Shown one piece after another: positions 50,329-58,756 of a stretch of 64,000 bases of DNA. The notes beneath the pieces were generated by a model. That model saw nothing but the letters and a program-made list of their open reading frames with translations. It ran no database searches and had not been told where the DNA came from. A program made the position numbers and the translations under genes. Source of the DNA: JAALLB01 sp017643495 (GTDB taxonomy: Bacteria > Pseudomonadota > Alphaproteobacteria > Rhizobiales > Rhizobiaceae); assembly GCA_965216105.1 (NCBI GenBank), contig OZ244147.1, forward strand, positions 992,001 to 1,056,000, read 5' to 3'. How positions within the stretch are numbered: the stretch's first letter is position 1; each line of letters begins with the position of its first letter.

Positions 50329-52140
50329 CTATTCCGCGGCGGTTGCGGCCTTGATGATTTCGCGCTGGCGGCGATATTTCTCAACCGCTTCCGTACCGCC
50401 CCGGGTTGATTGGTAAAGTCCAAGCCGGTCGTATTCGTCAGATCCTGCCGGCTGGATTGCCAGGTCGGTATATTCCTGCTTGCGGGGGTCGGCAAAAATG
50501 TTTTTGGCCAGGTGTTTGAAATAGAACCAGCTTGCCGTGATCTTCACCATTTCCGACAGGGCTGACCAGATAACCCGGGGGTAAAAACGGGCCGGGTTTT
50601 CCAGGGGTAGTCCGGGACGGCGGTCCTTGCGGTAGCGCTTTCGCAATACGCCGACATCGAGCGCTGCAATGCGGGTAAATCGCGTCTGGTAGCCGAACTG
50701 GAGAAGCCGTCCGGCGGTCATGTAACGGCGATCGCTACCAAGCGCAGCGGCGCGTTTCATGATGGTTTTGCAATGTTCCAGCGAATAGAAACTCTTGCCG
50801 ACCTCCTCATACAAATAGTCAAACTCTGCATCGCTGATGTTCGGGTGGTGGAAGACCCGGTGGGTAAGATCGTACTTGTTCAGGTCCGGGTCCATCCAGT
50901 CGCCACGTGCCAGTGCCCGTTTGTGGTCTTCCGAGCCGGGCAGGGGTGTCAGGATGGTCAGGTTCAGTATGTCTATGGGCAATTCCCGCTTGATGATTTC
51001 CACATCACGAAGAACGGATTCCCGGGTGTCGTTGGGGAACCCTATAATGTAGCCGCCATACAGGATTGTGTGGTATTTTTTCCAGGCCAGCATCATGTCG
51101 CGGTAGTCGGTGATCTTGTTTTGCCGCTTCTTCGAGGCTGCCAGGTTGTCGGGGTTGATGTTTTCAAGGCCGATAAATGCCTGGTTGACGCCCGCACGGG
51201 CACATTTTTCAATGAAACCCGGTATCTTGTGGCAAAGCGTGTCCACCTGGATGATCATCGAGAAATCCATTTTCTCGTTTTCACGAAGATGGATCAGGTG
51301 ATCGAGAATTGCTTCCCAATTCCTGTTTCGGGCGAAATTGTCATCGGTGATGAAAAACCGGTGAACGCCAATGCTTTCATAGTGGCGAATGATCTTTTCA
51401 AGCGCTTCAATGCCCCGGAAGCGGCTGGTTCTGCCCTGCACATTGATGATGCAGCAGAAAGAACATTCAAACGGACAACCCCGCCCCACATCGAAACTTG
51501 CATAAATCTCGTTTTTCATGGCTGTGGCAGGCAGTTTGGGGATTGTGGCGTTTTCTATTTCCGGCAAGTTGGCCGAATGGTCATAGACCGGTTTGAGCGT
51601 GCCTGCATGCGCGTCGCACAACACTTCGTCAAAAGCACCGTTTTCCGCTTCGCCAATGAAAAGTCCGATACCCATGTCCCGGGCCTCTTTCATCTCCACC
51701 GGCATTTCGTCAAGCATGCGATAGCAGCCGGATACATGAAATCCGCCAATGCAGACCGGAATATCGGCAGCCAGGAACTTGTCGGCTATGTGCATGGCGC
51801 GGGGAAACTGGTTGGACTGGACGCCGACAAGGGCAATCAGTGCCTTTCCGCCATCCTTGCGAATGCGTTTCAGCAGTTTCGAATGGTTTACCCGCTCGGT
51901 TATCTCGTCAATTGTTGTGATGCGTATCTCGACATTCCCGCCAAGAACCTGCCTGTCGCTGCAATCTTCGGCAATACCGTACATGCAGGCAAGCGAGTTG
52001 GCCGGTACCCAGCTTCTTGCCCAGTGTATGGGGTATCCTTCGTCATCGTAGCGGGTGGCCTTGATGAGAATAATGTTGAAGACTTCCGTGCTTTTCACAA
52101 TTACCCTGCCAGAACGCGTGAGTCTGCCATCCCTTATCAT
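50329..52140 (-). CDS. B12-binding-domain radical SAM protein of unknown function
   Basis: 603 residues from ATG 52140 (AGGGG upstream). Residues 20-190 form a cobalamin-binding-like Rossmann domain (ALIALVGVQSNQFPRAMHIADKFLAADIPVCIGGFHVSGC). The radical SAM core has CPFECSFC (Cys222, Cys226, Cys229) for the 4Fe-4S cluster, and FFITDDNFARNRNWEAILDHLIHLRE, IQVDTLCHKIPGFIEKCARAGVNQAFIGLENINPDNL and YIIGFPNDTRESVLRDVEIIKRELP. A 170-residue C-terminal extension follows. This uniform alphaproteobacterial group has no assigned reaction; methylation or anaerobic-type cyclisation of a lipid or pigment is possible. It ends 26 bp from the EamA gene (convergent). Confidence 0.85.
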   Translation of the reverse strand: MIRDGRLTRSGRVIVKSTEVFNIILIKATRYDDEGYPIHWARSWVPANSLACMYGIAEDCSDRQVLGGNVEIRITTIDEITERVNHSKLLKRIRKDGGKALIALVGVQSNQFPRAMHIADKFLAADIPVCIGGFHVSGCYRMLDEMPVEMKEARDMGIGLFIGEAENGAFDEVLCDAHAGTLKPVYDHSANLPEIENATIPKLPATAMKNEIYASFDVGRGCPFECSFCCIINVQGRTSRFRGIEALEKIIRHYESIGVHRFFITDDNFARNRNWEAILDHLIHLRENEKMDFSMIIQVDTLCHKIPGFIEKCARAGVNQAFIGLENINPDNLAASKKRQNKITDYRDMMLAWKKYHTILYGGYIIGFPNDTRESVLRDVEIIKRELPIDILNLTILTPLPGSEDHKRALARGDWMDPDLNKYDLTHRVFHHPNISDAEFDYLYEEVGKSFYSLEHCKTIMKRAAALGSDRRYMTAGRLLQFGYQTRFTRIAALDVGVLRKRYRKDRRPGLPLENPARFYPRVIWSALSEMVKITASWFYFKHLAKNIFADPRKQEYTDLAIQPAGSDEYDRLGLYQSTRGGTEAVEKYRRQREIIKAATAAE

Positions 52141-52305
52141 GTTTCCCCTGCGGGATACAGGTGAAGAAAGCAGGCATGGCCGAAGTTTTCGGTTTGACCG
52201 GAAGCTGATGCGCACAAACAACAATCCGGGTTATCCACACACCTTCCCCGAAAACTTGTTCGCGAAATGATGGCGCAATGCCCGGCGAACGATTACATAT
52301 GGGCC

Positions 52306-54276
52306 ATGCGCTTTCCTGACCGTTTCCTTGATGACATTCGTGACCGGATACCGATTTCCGAGGTTGTCGGCATGCGCGTACAGTTCGACAAGCGCAAAAC
52401 CAATGCGGCAAGGGGCGATTATTGGGCCTGCTGCCCGTTTCACGGGGAAAAAACCCCCAGCTTCCATTGCGAGGACCAGAAGGGGCGGTATCACTGTTTT
52501 GGCTGTGGGGTTTCGGGAGACCATTTCCGGTTTCTGACGGAACTGGACGGGTTGAGCTTTCCCGAAGCGGTTGAGCTTCTTGCGGCGCAAGCGGGCTTGC
52601 CAATGCCCGTCATGGACCGCCGCGAGCAGGAGCGGGAGGAAAAGCGCAAGACGCTTTATGATGTCATGGAAATGGCGGCGGAGTTTTTCCGGACGCAATT
52701 GCATGAGGCTGTGGGTGCACAAGCCCGGGCATATCTGCGTGATCGCGGGCTTGCTCCGGCAATACAGGAAGAATTCCGTATCGGGTTTGCGCCGGACAGC
52801 CGCAACGCCCTGAAGCAATACCTTGCCGGGAAAGGGGTGGAACCTGCCCAGATGGAGGCTTGCGGACTGACCGCCACCCGGGACGGGGACGCTCTTTCAT
52901 ATGACCGGTTTCGCGGAAGGGTGATGTTTCCCATTCCTGATGCGAAAGGCCGCGTGATTGCTTTTGGCGGGCGCGCACTTTCCGATGATGCACTGGCGAA
53001 ATATCTCAACTCCCCCGAAACCGAACTCTTTCACAAGTCCAATGTGCTCTACAATTTTGCCCGGGCCCGCAAGCCTGCCTACGAGCAGCACCAGGTCATT
53101 GCGTGTGAAGGATACATGGACGTCATCGCGCTTCATGCTTTCGGTTTTCACAATGCCGTCGCTCCGCTCGGGACCGCCCTGACGGAACGCCAGATGGAAT
53201 TGCTGTGGCGAATGCACAGCGAGCCGGTGTTGTGTTTTGACGGCGATGGTGCCGGGCTCAAGGCTGCGCACCGGGTTGTCGATCTGGTTTTGCCGCTTCT
53301 CAAGCCGGGCATATCCGTCCGGTTTGCGATGTTGCCGGAAGGCATGGACCCTGACGACTTGCTGAAGGAGGCAGGTGCCGAAGCGATGCGTGACGTGCTG
53401 AAGGGCGCTATTCCTCTGGCTGAAATGTTGTGGAACCGTGAAATTGCAACCGGCATTCACGACACTCCGGAACGCCGGGCGGAATTGCAGGCCCGCTTGC
53501 GCGGCCTGGTAAACCAGGTGCGCGATGAAAGCGTGCGGCACCATTACGGACAGGACATCAAGACAAGGCTTGATGCCTATTTCAATCCGGGCGGGAACCA
53601 GGCCGGCAACAGCAATGATCGTGCACGAAATTCCGGCAATGGATATCCGGCAAGGGGTGGTCGGCAGGGCGCATCCCGCACGGCCCAAATGCCGGGGGCA
53701 AGAAGGTTTTCTGCGAGCCCTTCTCTGTTGTCCAGCAAGCTGGTCAAACGTGGTCATGCAGGAATGCCGCTGCGTGAAGCGGCCCTGATAGGCGGGGCAC
53801 TCTATCACCCGGCCCTGTGTGTCGAGTTTTTTGAGGAAATATCCTCTCTTCATCTTGAAAGCAGTGAGGCCCGGTCGCTGCAATCGGTGTTGCTTGATTG
53901 TTTTGCGACGTGGGAAGGCGAGGGCGATTATCCGGACAGGGAGGTCATAAATGACCATGTCGTCAGGCACGGGCTTGAGGAGGCTTTGACGAGAATAGGA
54001 AAGCAATTGGCAATCAACCGTTTGTGGCAGTTATTGCCACCAGCGGCTTTTGAAGATGCACGGGACGGCTGGAATCAGGCACATGTCTTGCATCTCAAAA
54101 ACCAGACCCTACATAGGGAACTCAAGACAGCAGAGCGCGCGCTGGCCGAAAATGACAGCCAGGAAAATCTCGAAAGACTGCTGCAAATACAACAAGAGCT
54201 GACCCGTGCGGACGGGGTTGAGGCATTGATTGACGGCTTCGGGCTTTCCTCGGGGAGGCCTGCGCGTGGTTTTTGA
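52306..54276 (+). CDS. dnaG: DNA primase
   Basis: 656 residues from ATG 52306, matching the conserved MRFPxxFLDxIR start. The CHC2 zinc finger is CCPFHGEKTPSFHCEDQKGRYHCFGCG (Cys43, His46, Cys64, Cys67). The TOPRIM domain has VIACEGYMDVIALHAFG and CFDGDGAGLKAAHR, and the C-terminal helicase-binding domain follows a basic linker (about 430-490). It synthesises RNA primers at the replication fork. It lies upstream of rpoD, as in most proteobacteria, but with a 329-bp gap. Confidence 0.97.
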   Translation: MRFPDRFLDDIRDRIPISEVVGMRVQFDKRKTNAARGDYWACCPFHGEKTPSFHCEDQKGRYHCFGCGVSGDHFRFLTELDGLSFPEAVELLAAQAGLPMPVMDRREQEREEKRKTLYDVMEMAAEFFRTQLHEAVGAQARAYLRDRGLAPAIQEEFRIGFAPDSRNALKQYLAGKGVEPAQMEACGLTATRDGDALSYDRFRGRVMFPIPDAKGRVIAFGGRALSDDALAKYLNSPETELFHKSNVLYNFARARKPAYEQHQVIACEGYMDVIALHAFGFHNAVAPLGTALTERQMELLWRMHSEPVLCFDGDGAGLKAAHRVVDLVLPLLKPGISVRFAMLPEGMDPDDLLKEAGAEAMRDVLKGAIPLAEMLWNREIATGIHDTPERRAELQARLRGLVNQVRDESVRHHYGQDIKTRLDAYFNPGGNQAGNSNDRARNSGNGYPARGGRQGASRTAQMPGARRFSASPSLLSSKLVKRGHAGMPLREAALIGGALYHPALCVEFFEEISSLHLESSEARSLQSVLLDCFATWEGEGDYPDREVINDHVVRHGLEEALTRIGKQLAINRLWQLLPPAAFEDARDGWNQAHVLHLKNQTLHRELKTAERALAENDSQENLERLLQIQQELTRADGVEALIDGFGLSSGRPARGF

Positions 54277-54605
54277 CCGCGATTTTTGCGTTTTTAAAGC
54301 AATTTGCCATCAAAGAGTCTCTTGACCTTTGCGCCACAAGACGGAATCAGTCGGGATGGAACAATAAACCCAATTCCGCCCGGTGAGTGCCAGATTTTCT
54401 GAAGATTTCCTGCTGTCGGGAATTCTTCTGGAAAATGAACAGGTTAATTGTCGGTTAACCACGATGGGGCTATCGCGGAATTATTGATTGATGAGACGTG
54501 ATTCGCAATCGTCGGTACAAATGCCGACTTTCCAGGGTCCTGTCTTGCTGAAACAGTTGAAAAATGCGGCTTTTCAACAGCAAAGCCGATGGAGGCGTTA
54601 GCCAT
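54277..54605 (+). promoter_or_regulatory. dnaG-rpoD intergenic region with overlapping leader hairpins
   Basis: No gene fits here. Near 54321 a CTTGACC element followed about 17 bp later by GGAAT could be a -35/-10 pair (weak). At the 3' end two mutually exclusive hairpins overlap: arms 54556-54563/54571-54578 (8 bp, 7-base loop) and arms 54567-54573/54582-54588 (7 bp, 8-base loop). The second ends just before the GGAGG at 54591-54595 that serves rpoD, so pairing could modulate translation (inference). Confidence 0.4.
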
Positions 54606-56603
54606 ATGGCGACCAAAGCCAAAGAAAAAGAAGTGTCTGCCAAAACGGACGACAAATCCAATGACAACCAGGACCGCCCGGTTCTTGACCTGAGCGATGC
54701 CGCTGTCAAGAAAATGATCAAAGCTGCGAAGAAGCAGGGTTACGTTACCACAGACGCCCTCAATGCAGTGCTGCCGTCCGAAGAGGTGTCTTCCGAGCAG
54801 ATCGAGGACATCATGGCCATGCTTTCCGACATGGGCATCAACGTCGTTGATGAAGACGAGGTTGATGACGAAGTCGAAGGTGGTGACCTGGTCGAGACAA
54901 CCGGCAAATCCGTTACAACAACCAAAAAGCGTGAACCAACAGATCGCACGGATGATCCGGTTCGCATGTATCTGCGTGAGATGGGTACGGTTGAATTGCT
55001 TTCCCGGGAAGGGGAAATCGCGATTGCCAAGCGCATAGAGGCCGGCCGCGAAACCATGATTGCCGGATTGTGCGAAAACCCGCTGACCTTCCAGGCGCTG
55101 ATTATCTGGCGTGACGAACTCAACGAAGGCAATATCCTGCTTCGTGACATTATCGACCTTGAGGCGACCTATGCCGGTCCCGAGGCCAAGCAGGTCCAGA
55201 CCCCTGCGGTCCAGCCTGAGGTGCAAAAGCCTGCCGAAGAGGAAAAGAAACCAGAAAAGCAGGTCGATCCGGTTACCGGCGAAGTGCTTGAAGGGCAGGA
55301 AGACGATGATGAGGATGATGACGAAATGGAAGCAAGCCTGTCGCTTGCTGCCATGGAAGCAGAACTCAAGCCACAGATTTTTGATACGCTCAACCTGATC
55401 GCCAATGATTACAAGAAGCTGCGCAGGCTTCAGGACCAGCTGGTGGAAAAGGCGCTTGGCAACAAGACACTCTCGCCCGCCCAAGAGAAGCGTTACAAGG
55501 AATTGCACGACAACATCGTGAAGGCGGTGAAGTCCCTTTCTCTCAACAACAACCGGATCGAGGCACTTGTCGAGCAGCTTTATGCAATCAACAAGAACCT
55601 GCTGGCGCTTGAAGGCCGGTTGATGCGCCTTGCCGAGGCCCATGGTGTGCCGCGTGAAGCGTTTCTTGAGGAATACATGGGTTCCGAGCTTGATCCGAAC
55701 TGGATCCGGCGGATTGCCAACCTTTCGGCCAAGGGCTGGAAGGAATTCAACAAGGCCGAGAACGGAACCATCAAGGAAATTCGCGGAGAGATCCAGGCAC
55801 TTGCCGGAGAGACCGGGCTTCAGCCAACCGAATTCCGCCGGATTGTTCACAAAGTGCAGAAAGGCCAGCGTGAAGCACGCCAGGCCAAGAAGGAAATGGT
55901 GGAAGCAAACCTGCGTCTCGTTATTTCCATTGCAAAGAAATACACGAACCGCGGCCTTCAGTTCCTTGACCTTATCCAGGAAGGCAATATCGGCCTGATG
56001 AAGGCGGTCGACAAATTCGAGTATCGCCGGGGATACAAGTTCTCGACTTACGCGACATGGTGGATCCGTCAGGCCATTACACGTTCGATTGCGGACCAGG
56101 CGCGGACCATCCGTATTCCGGTTCACATGATCGAGACAATCAACAAGATCGTGCGTACCTCACGCCAGATGCTGCACGAGATTGGCCGTGAACCAACGCC
56201 GGAAGAGCTCTCCGAGAAACTGGCCATGCCGCTTGAAAAAGTGCGCAAGGTTCTGAAAATCGCAAAAGAGCCGATCTCGCTAGAAACGCCCATTGGTGAT
56301 GAAGAAGATTCCCATCTCGGTGATTTCATCGAGGACAAGAATGCTGTGCTTCCGATTGATGCGGCAATTCAGGCAAACCTGCGTGAGACGACAACACGTG
56401 TTCTTGCCTCCCTTACACCACGCGAGGAGCGTGTGTTGCGGATGCGGTTCGGCATTGGCATGAACACCGACCATACGCTTGAGGAAGTGGGGCAACAGTT
56501 CAGCGTGACACGTGAGCGTATTCGCCAGATTGAGGCAAAGGCCTTGCGCAAGCTGAAGCACCCGAGCAGAAGCCGCAAGCTGAGAAGCTTCCTCGACAGT
56601 TAA
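54606..56603 (+). CDS. rpoD: RNA polymerase primary sigma factor RpoD (sigma-70)
   Basis: 665 residues from ATG 54606 (GGAGG upstream). Region 1.1 is at about 25-100 (VLDLSDAAVKKMIKAAKKQGYVTTDALNAVLPSEEVSSEQIEDIMAMLSDMGINVVD), region 1.2 at DDPVRMYLREMGTVELLSREGEIAIAKRIE, and an acidic non-conserved insert (EGQEDDDEDDDEMEA) at about 235-250. Regions 2-3 contain EGNIGLMKAVDKFEYRRGYKFSTYATWWIRQAITRSIADQARTIRIPVHMIE, and region 4.2 contains HTLEEVGQQFSVTRERIRQIEAKALRKLKHPSR. It directs housekeeping transcription. A terminator follows. Confidence 0.98.
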   Translation: MATKAKEKEVSAKTDDKSNDNQDRPVLDLSDAAVKKMIKAAKKQGYVTTDALNAVLPSEEVSSEQIEDIMAMLSDMGINVVDEDEVDDEVEGGDLVETTGKSVTTTKKREPTDRTDDPVRMYLREMGTVELLSREGEIAIAKRIEAGRETMIAGLCENPLTFQALIIWRDELNEGNILLRDIIDLEATYAGPEAKQVQTPAVQPEVQKPAEEEKKPEKQVDPVTGEVLEGQEDDDEDDDEMEASLSLAAMEAELKPQIFDTLNLIANDYKKLRRLQDQLVEKALGNKTLSPAQEKRYKELHDNIVKAVKSLSLNNNRIEALVEQLYAINKNLLALEGRLMRLAEAHGVPREAFLEEYMGSELDPNWIRRIANLSAKGWKEFNKAENGTIKEIRGEIQALAGETGLQPTEFRRIVHKVQKGQREARQAKKEMVEANLRLVISIAKKYTNRGLQFLDLIQEGNIGLMKAVDKFEYRRGYKFSTYATWWIRQAITRSIADQARTIRIPVHMIETINKIVRTSRQMLHEIGREPTPEELSEKLAMPLEKVRKVLKIAKEPISLETPIGDEEDSHLGDFIEDKNAVLPIDAAIQANLRETTTRVLASLTPREERVLRMRFGIGMNTDHTLEEVGQQFSVTRERIRQIEAKALRKLKHPSRSRKLRSFLDS

Positions 56604-56628
56604 ACGGGCGCATTTGCCTTGGAGTTTG

Positions 56629-56660
56629 AACGGCGGGACCCCATCAGGTTCCGCCGTTTT
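56629..56660. terminator. rpoD terminator (bidirectional)
   Basis: 12-bp stem (56629-56640 with 56647-56658, one G-T pair) with a 6-base loop, flanked by A/T residues on both sides. It sits between rpoD and the convergent tetR gene. Confidence 0.85.
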
Positions 56661-56679
56661 CATTTGCCAGGCAGTCTTT

Positions 56680-57276
56680 TCATGCCTGGAGCGCTTTAAA
56701 CACCGCTTCGAAAATCCTCAGATGGTCTTCCCGGCTTTCGCCTTCCGAAATGCGCAATGCTGCGCGGTCGAACATGGCAGAGAGTTGGGATGTGAGCGCA
56801 TCAAGGGGGAGTTTGCGAAACTCGCCAGCATCCATGGCGTGATTGAGGCCGACCTGCAATTCCCTCGATGTTGTTTGCATGTCCAACTGGCCGATTTCAT
56901 CCGCTCCGAGTACGGCCGGGCCGTCAAGAAGCATCAGTCTCACCCTCCCCCTGTCGAGCATGCAGTCCAGGAAAATGCAGCTTCCGGCCATCAGCATGTC
57001 AATTGCCGTTTTATCCTGTGATATTGCGGCCTTGCCGATTTCTTCTGCCACTGCAGCAAACTCCGCCTCGACCACGGCACGGAACAGGTCCTGCTTGTCC
57101 GTAAAGTGGTGATAGAGCGCGCCGCGGGTAATCCCTGCTGCGCGAACAATCTCCGGGGTCGAGGTTTCAGCATACCCTTTGTCGACGAACAGCTTTCTCG
57201 CCGCTTTCACAAGCGTTGCCCTGGTTTCGCGCGTGCGTTCCGTATTTGAACGTCTGCCTGAATTTTTCATTTGCAT
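56680..57276 (-). CDS. TetR/AcrR-family regulator
   Basis: 198 residues from ATG 57276; another ATG two codons later (57270) is equally possible, and neither has a clear ribosome binding site. The HTH is TRATLVKAARKLFVDKGYAETSTPEIVRAAGITRGALYHHFTDKQDLFRAVVEAEFA, followed by a helical ligand domain containing FLDCMLDRGRVRLMLLDGPAVLGADEI. It is divergent from a VOC-family gene. Two identical palindromes lie between them, the first touching the regulator's start codon, so autorepression and control of the VOC gene are very likely. Confidence 0.9.
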   Translation of the reverse strand: MQMKNSGRRSNTERTRETRATLVKAARKLFVDKGYAETSTPEIVRAAGITRGALYHHFTDKQDLFRAVVEAEFAAVAEEIGKAAISQDKTAIDMLMAGSCIFLDCMLDRGRVRLMLLDGPAVLGADEIGQLDMQTTSRELQVGLNHAMDAGEFRKLPLDALTSQLSAMFDRAALRISEGESREDHLRIFEAVFKALQA

Positions 57277-57322
57277 ACATACAGCCTGTATGTTAATTGA
57301 TATTTACATACAATGTGTATGT
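57277..57322. promoter_or_regulatory. Twin TetR operators ACATACA-N3-TGTATGT
   Basis: Copy 1 is at 57277-57293 (spacer GCC) and copy 2 at 57306-57322 (spacer ATG). Both have perfect 7-bp arms, with centres 29 bp apart, in the 69-bp gap between the divergent tetR and VOC genes. Copy 1 abuts the tetR start codon; copy 2 ends 23 bp before the VOC ATG. Confidence 0.85.
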
Positions 57323-57345
57323 TATTGCAAAGGAGAGAGCAAGTC

Positions 57346-57771
57346 ATGAAATGTACGCAGTATTATCCGGTTATCCAGACGAAGGATGTGGAGGGCACCA
57401 GTGCCTTTTATGTCGACCATTTCCGGTTCAAGCGGATCTTTGAAAGCGATTGGTACGTGCATCTGCAGTCAAGCGAGGACGAGAGCGTCAATCTTGCTGT
57501 TCTGCAGCACGATCACAGCACAATTCCGCAAGCAGGGCAGGGAGCGACGGTTGGAGGCCTCATCCTGAACTTTGAGGTGGAAGATGTTGACGGTGAATAT
57601 GACAGGGTCAGCAAGGCCGGTTTGCCTGTGCTGCTGGCTTTGCGGGACGAAGCGTTTGGCCAGCGCCATTTTATCACGCAAGATCCGAATGGGGTGTTGA
57701 TTGATGTCATCAAGCCCATTCCTCCAGCGCCCGAGTTTCTTGAAGCCTATGGCGATCATGTGCCCGCCTGA
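57346..57771 (+). CDS. VOC-superfamily (glyoxalase/bleomycin resistance-type) protein
   Basis: 141 residues from ATG 57346 behind AAAGGAG. The paired beta-alpha-beta-beta-beta modules are visible: YYPVIQTKDVEGTSAFYVDHFRFKRIFESDWYVHLQSSE and GGLILNFEVEDVDGEYDRVSKAGLPVLLALRDEAFGQRHFITQDPNGVLIDVIKPI. Such proteins are metal-dependent isomerases or dioxygenases, or binders that sequester electrophiles. Control by the neighbouring TetR through the twin operators suggests a detoxification role (inference). Confidence 0.88.
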   Translation: MKCTQYYPVIQTKDVEGTSAFYVDHFRFKRIFESDWYVHLQSSEDESVNLAVLQHDHSTIPQAGQGATVGGLILNFEVEDVDGEYDRVSKAGLPVLLALRDEAFGQRHFITQDPNGVLIDVIKPIPPAPEFLEAYGDHVPA

Positions 57772-57819
57772 ACCGTTGGCGTAATACGCTGGCCTCTTGA
57801 CACCTTGCCGGAACAGCGG

Positions 57820-57848
57820 GGCCGCCCTTTTGGGGCGGCCTGTTTTTT
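57820..57848 (+). terminator. Rho-independent terminator
   Basis: 8-bp GC stem (57820-57827 with 57833-57840), 5-base loop and TGTTTTTT trailer, 48 bases after the VOC gene. Confidence 0.9.
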
Positions 57849-57970
57849 GCTATTCAGGTGACAGGATGGATGTTGGGCATCAAAAGAAGATTGCCTGATG
57901 AAAATCTGAAAGCTTATCAACCTGGCACAGCCCGGTATGGATGCTGCCAATGGACGGGAGTGGATTGATC

Positions 57971-58255
57971 ATGTCGTTTTTCAGTAAACTGTTTGGCGGT
58001 GGCGCGAGTGAAAAGAGTGGAGACGATACCATTGAGGCAGTGGTCTATGAGGGATACCGGATTCGCAGCATCAAGATGCAGGAAGGCGGGCAATACCGGG
58101 TCTGTGCCGAAATCAGCCGTGAGTTGAATGGCGAGGAAAAGACCCACAAACTGATCCGCGCAGACATGTGCTCATCAGCAGAAGATGCTTCTGAAATCGC
58201 AATGCGAAAAGCAAAGCAGATGATCAAGGAACAGGGTGACCGGTTGTTCGGATAA
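57971..58255 (+). CDS. HlyU family protein
   Basis: 94 residues from ATG 57971 with GGGAG upstream. MSFFSKLFGGG followed by VVYEGYRIRSIKMQEGGQYRVCAEISRELNGEEKTHKLIRADMCSSAEDASEIAMRKAKQMIKEQGDRLFG matches the short alphaproteobacterial HlyU-like family (Pfam HlyU). Despite the name, these lack the ArsR-type HTH of Vibrio HlyU and have no proven role. It ends 6 bp before yjbQ and is probably cotranscribed with it. Confidence 0.85.
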   Translation: MSFFSKLFGGGASEKSGDDTIEAVVYEGYRIRSIKMQEGGQYRVCAEISRELNGEEKTHKLIRADMCSSAEDASEIAMRKAKQMIKEQGDRLFG

Positions 58256-58261
58256 AGAGAC

Positions 58262-58687
58262 GTGACGGCCAAGCAAACAACCCTTGCCATAGCCACTTCC
58301 GGCCAGGGCTTGTACGAGTTTACCGGGCAGGCAGAGCGGTTCGTTGGTGAGGCAGGCATCAGTACCGGCCTTTGCACGATTTATGTGCGACACACTTCCT
58401 GTTCGCTGCTGATTCAGGAAAATGCCGATCCGGAAGTGCAGACAGACCTGAAAAACTTCTTTGCCCGGCTCGTTCCTCCGACAACAGACCCTTCAATGGG
58501 CTATATTACCCATACCTATGAAGGGCCTGATGACATGCCTGCCCATATCAAGGCTGCATTGACGCAGGTTTCCCTCTCTATTCCGGTTTCAGAAGGCCGG
58601 GTGATGCTGGGGAGATGGCAAGGTATCTATTTGTTTGAACACAGGAATTCGGCACATTCCCGTGAAATCGTCCTGCATGTTTCCTGA
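58262..58687 (+). CDS. yjbQ: YjbQ family (UPF0047) protein, secondary thiamine-phosphate synthase-like
   Basis: 141 residues from GTG 58262 (AAAGAGA upstream). Family landmarks: GISTGLCTIYVRHTSCSLLIQENADPEVQTDLKNFFARLVP, MGYITHTYEGPDDMPAHIKAALTQVSLSIPVSEGRVMLGRWQGIYLFEHR. The conserved His residues (RHTS, HTYEGPDDMPAHIK, EHR) form the presumed active site. Weak thiamine-phosphate synthase activity has been reported for E. coli YjbQ; the physiological role is uncertain. Trimeric cytoplasmic enzyme by homology. Confidence 0.92.
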   Translation: MTAKQTTLAIATSGQGLYEFTGQAERFVGEAGISTGLCTIYVRHTSCSLLIQENADPEVQTDLKNFFARLVPPTTDPSMGYITHTYEGPDDMPAHIKAALTQVSLSIPVSEGRVMLGRWQGIYLFEHRNSAHSREIVLHVS

Positions 58688-58696
58688 TCAAAGTGT

Positions 58697-58756
58697 CAAT
58701 TACCATAAATCCGGTTAATCGGGGTATTTTGGCCAATTACCAGAAATCAGGTTAAT
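58697..58756. repeat. 23-bp imperfect direct repeat in a convergent intergenic gap
   Basis: The 23-bp unit at 58697-58719 recurs at 58734-58756 with two differences, start to start 37 bp. Both copies begin CAATTACCA and end GGTTAAT. They lie between the convergent stops of yjbQ and the fatty-acid oxidation gene, which has no hairpin terminator. Confidence 0.6.

Noticed and set aside
50773..52164. 463-codon open frame on the plus strand opposite the radical SAM gene
   Set aside because: Antisense shadow; the opposite strand carries a full radical SAM protein with intact cluster motif.
52897..54006. 369-codon open frame on the minus strand opposite dnaG
   Set aside because: Antisense shadow of the primase gene, without family motifs or start signals.
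54444..56126. 560-codon open frame on the minus strand opposite rpoD
   Set aside because: It mirrors the rpoD codon pattern (a GC3-driven antisense frame); its translation has no domain, no ribosome binding site and is rich in His/Phe/Leu as expected for an antisense shadow.
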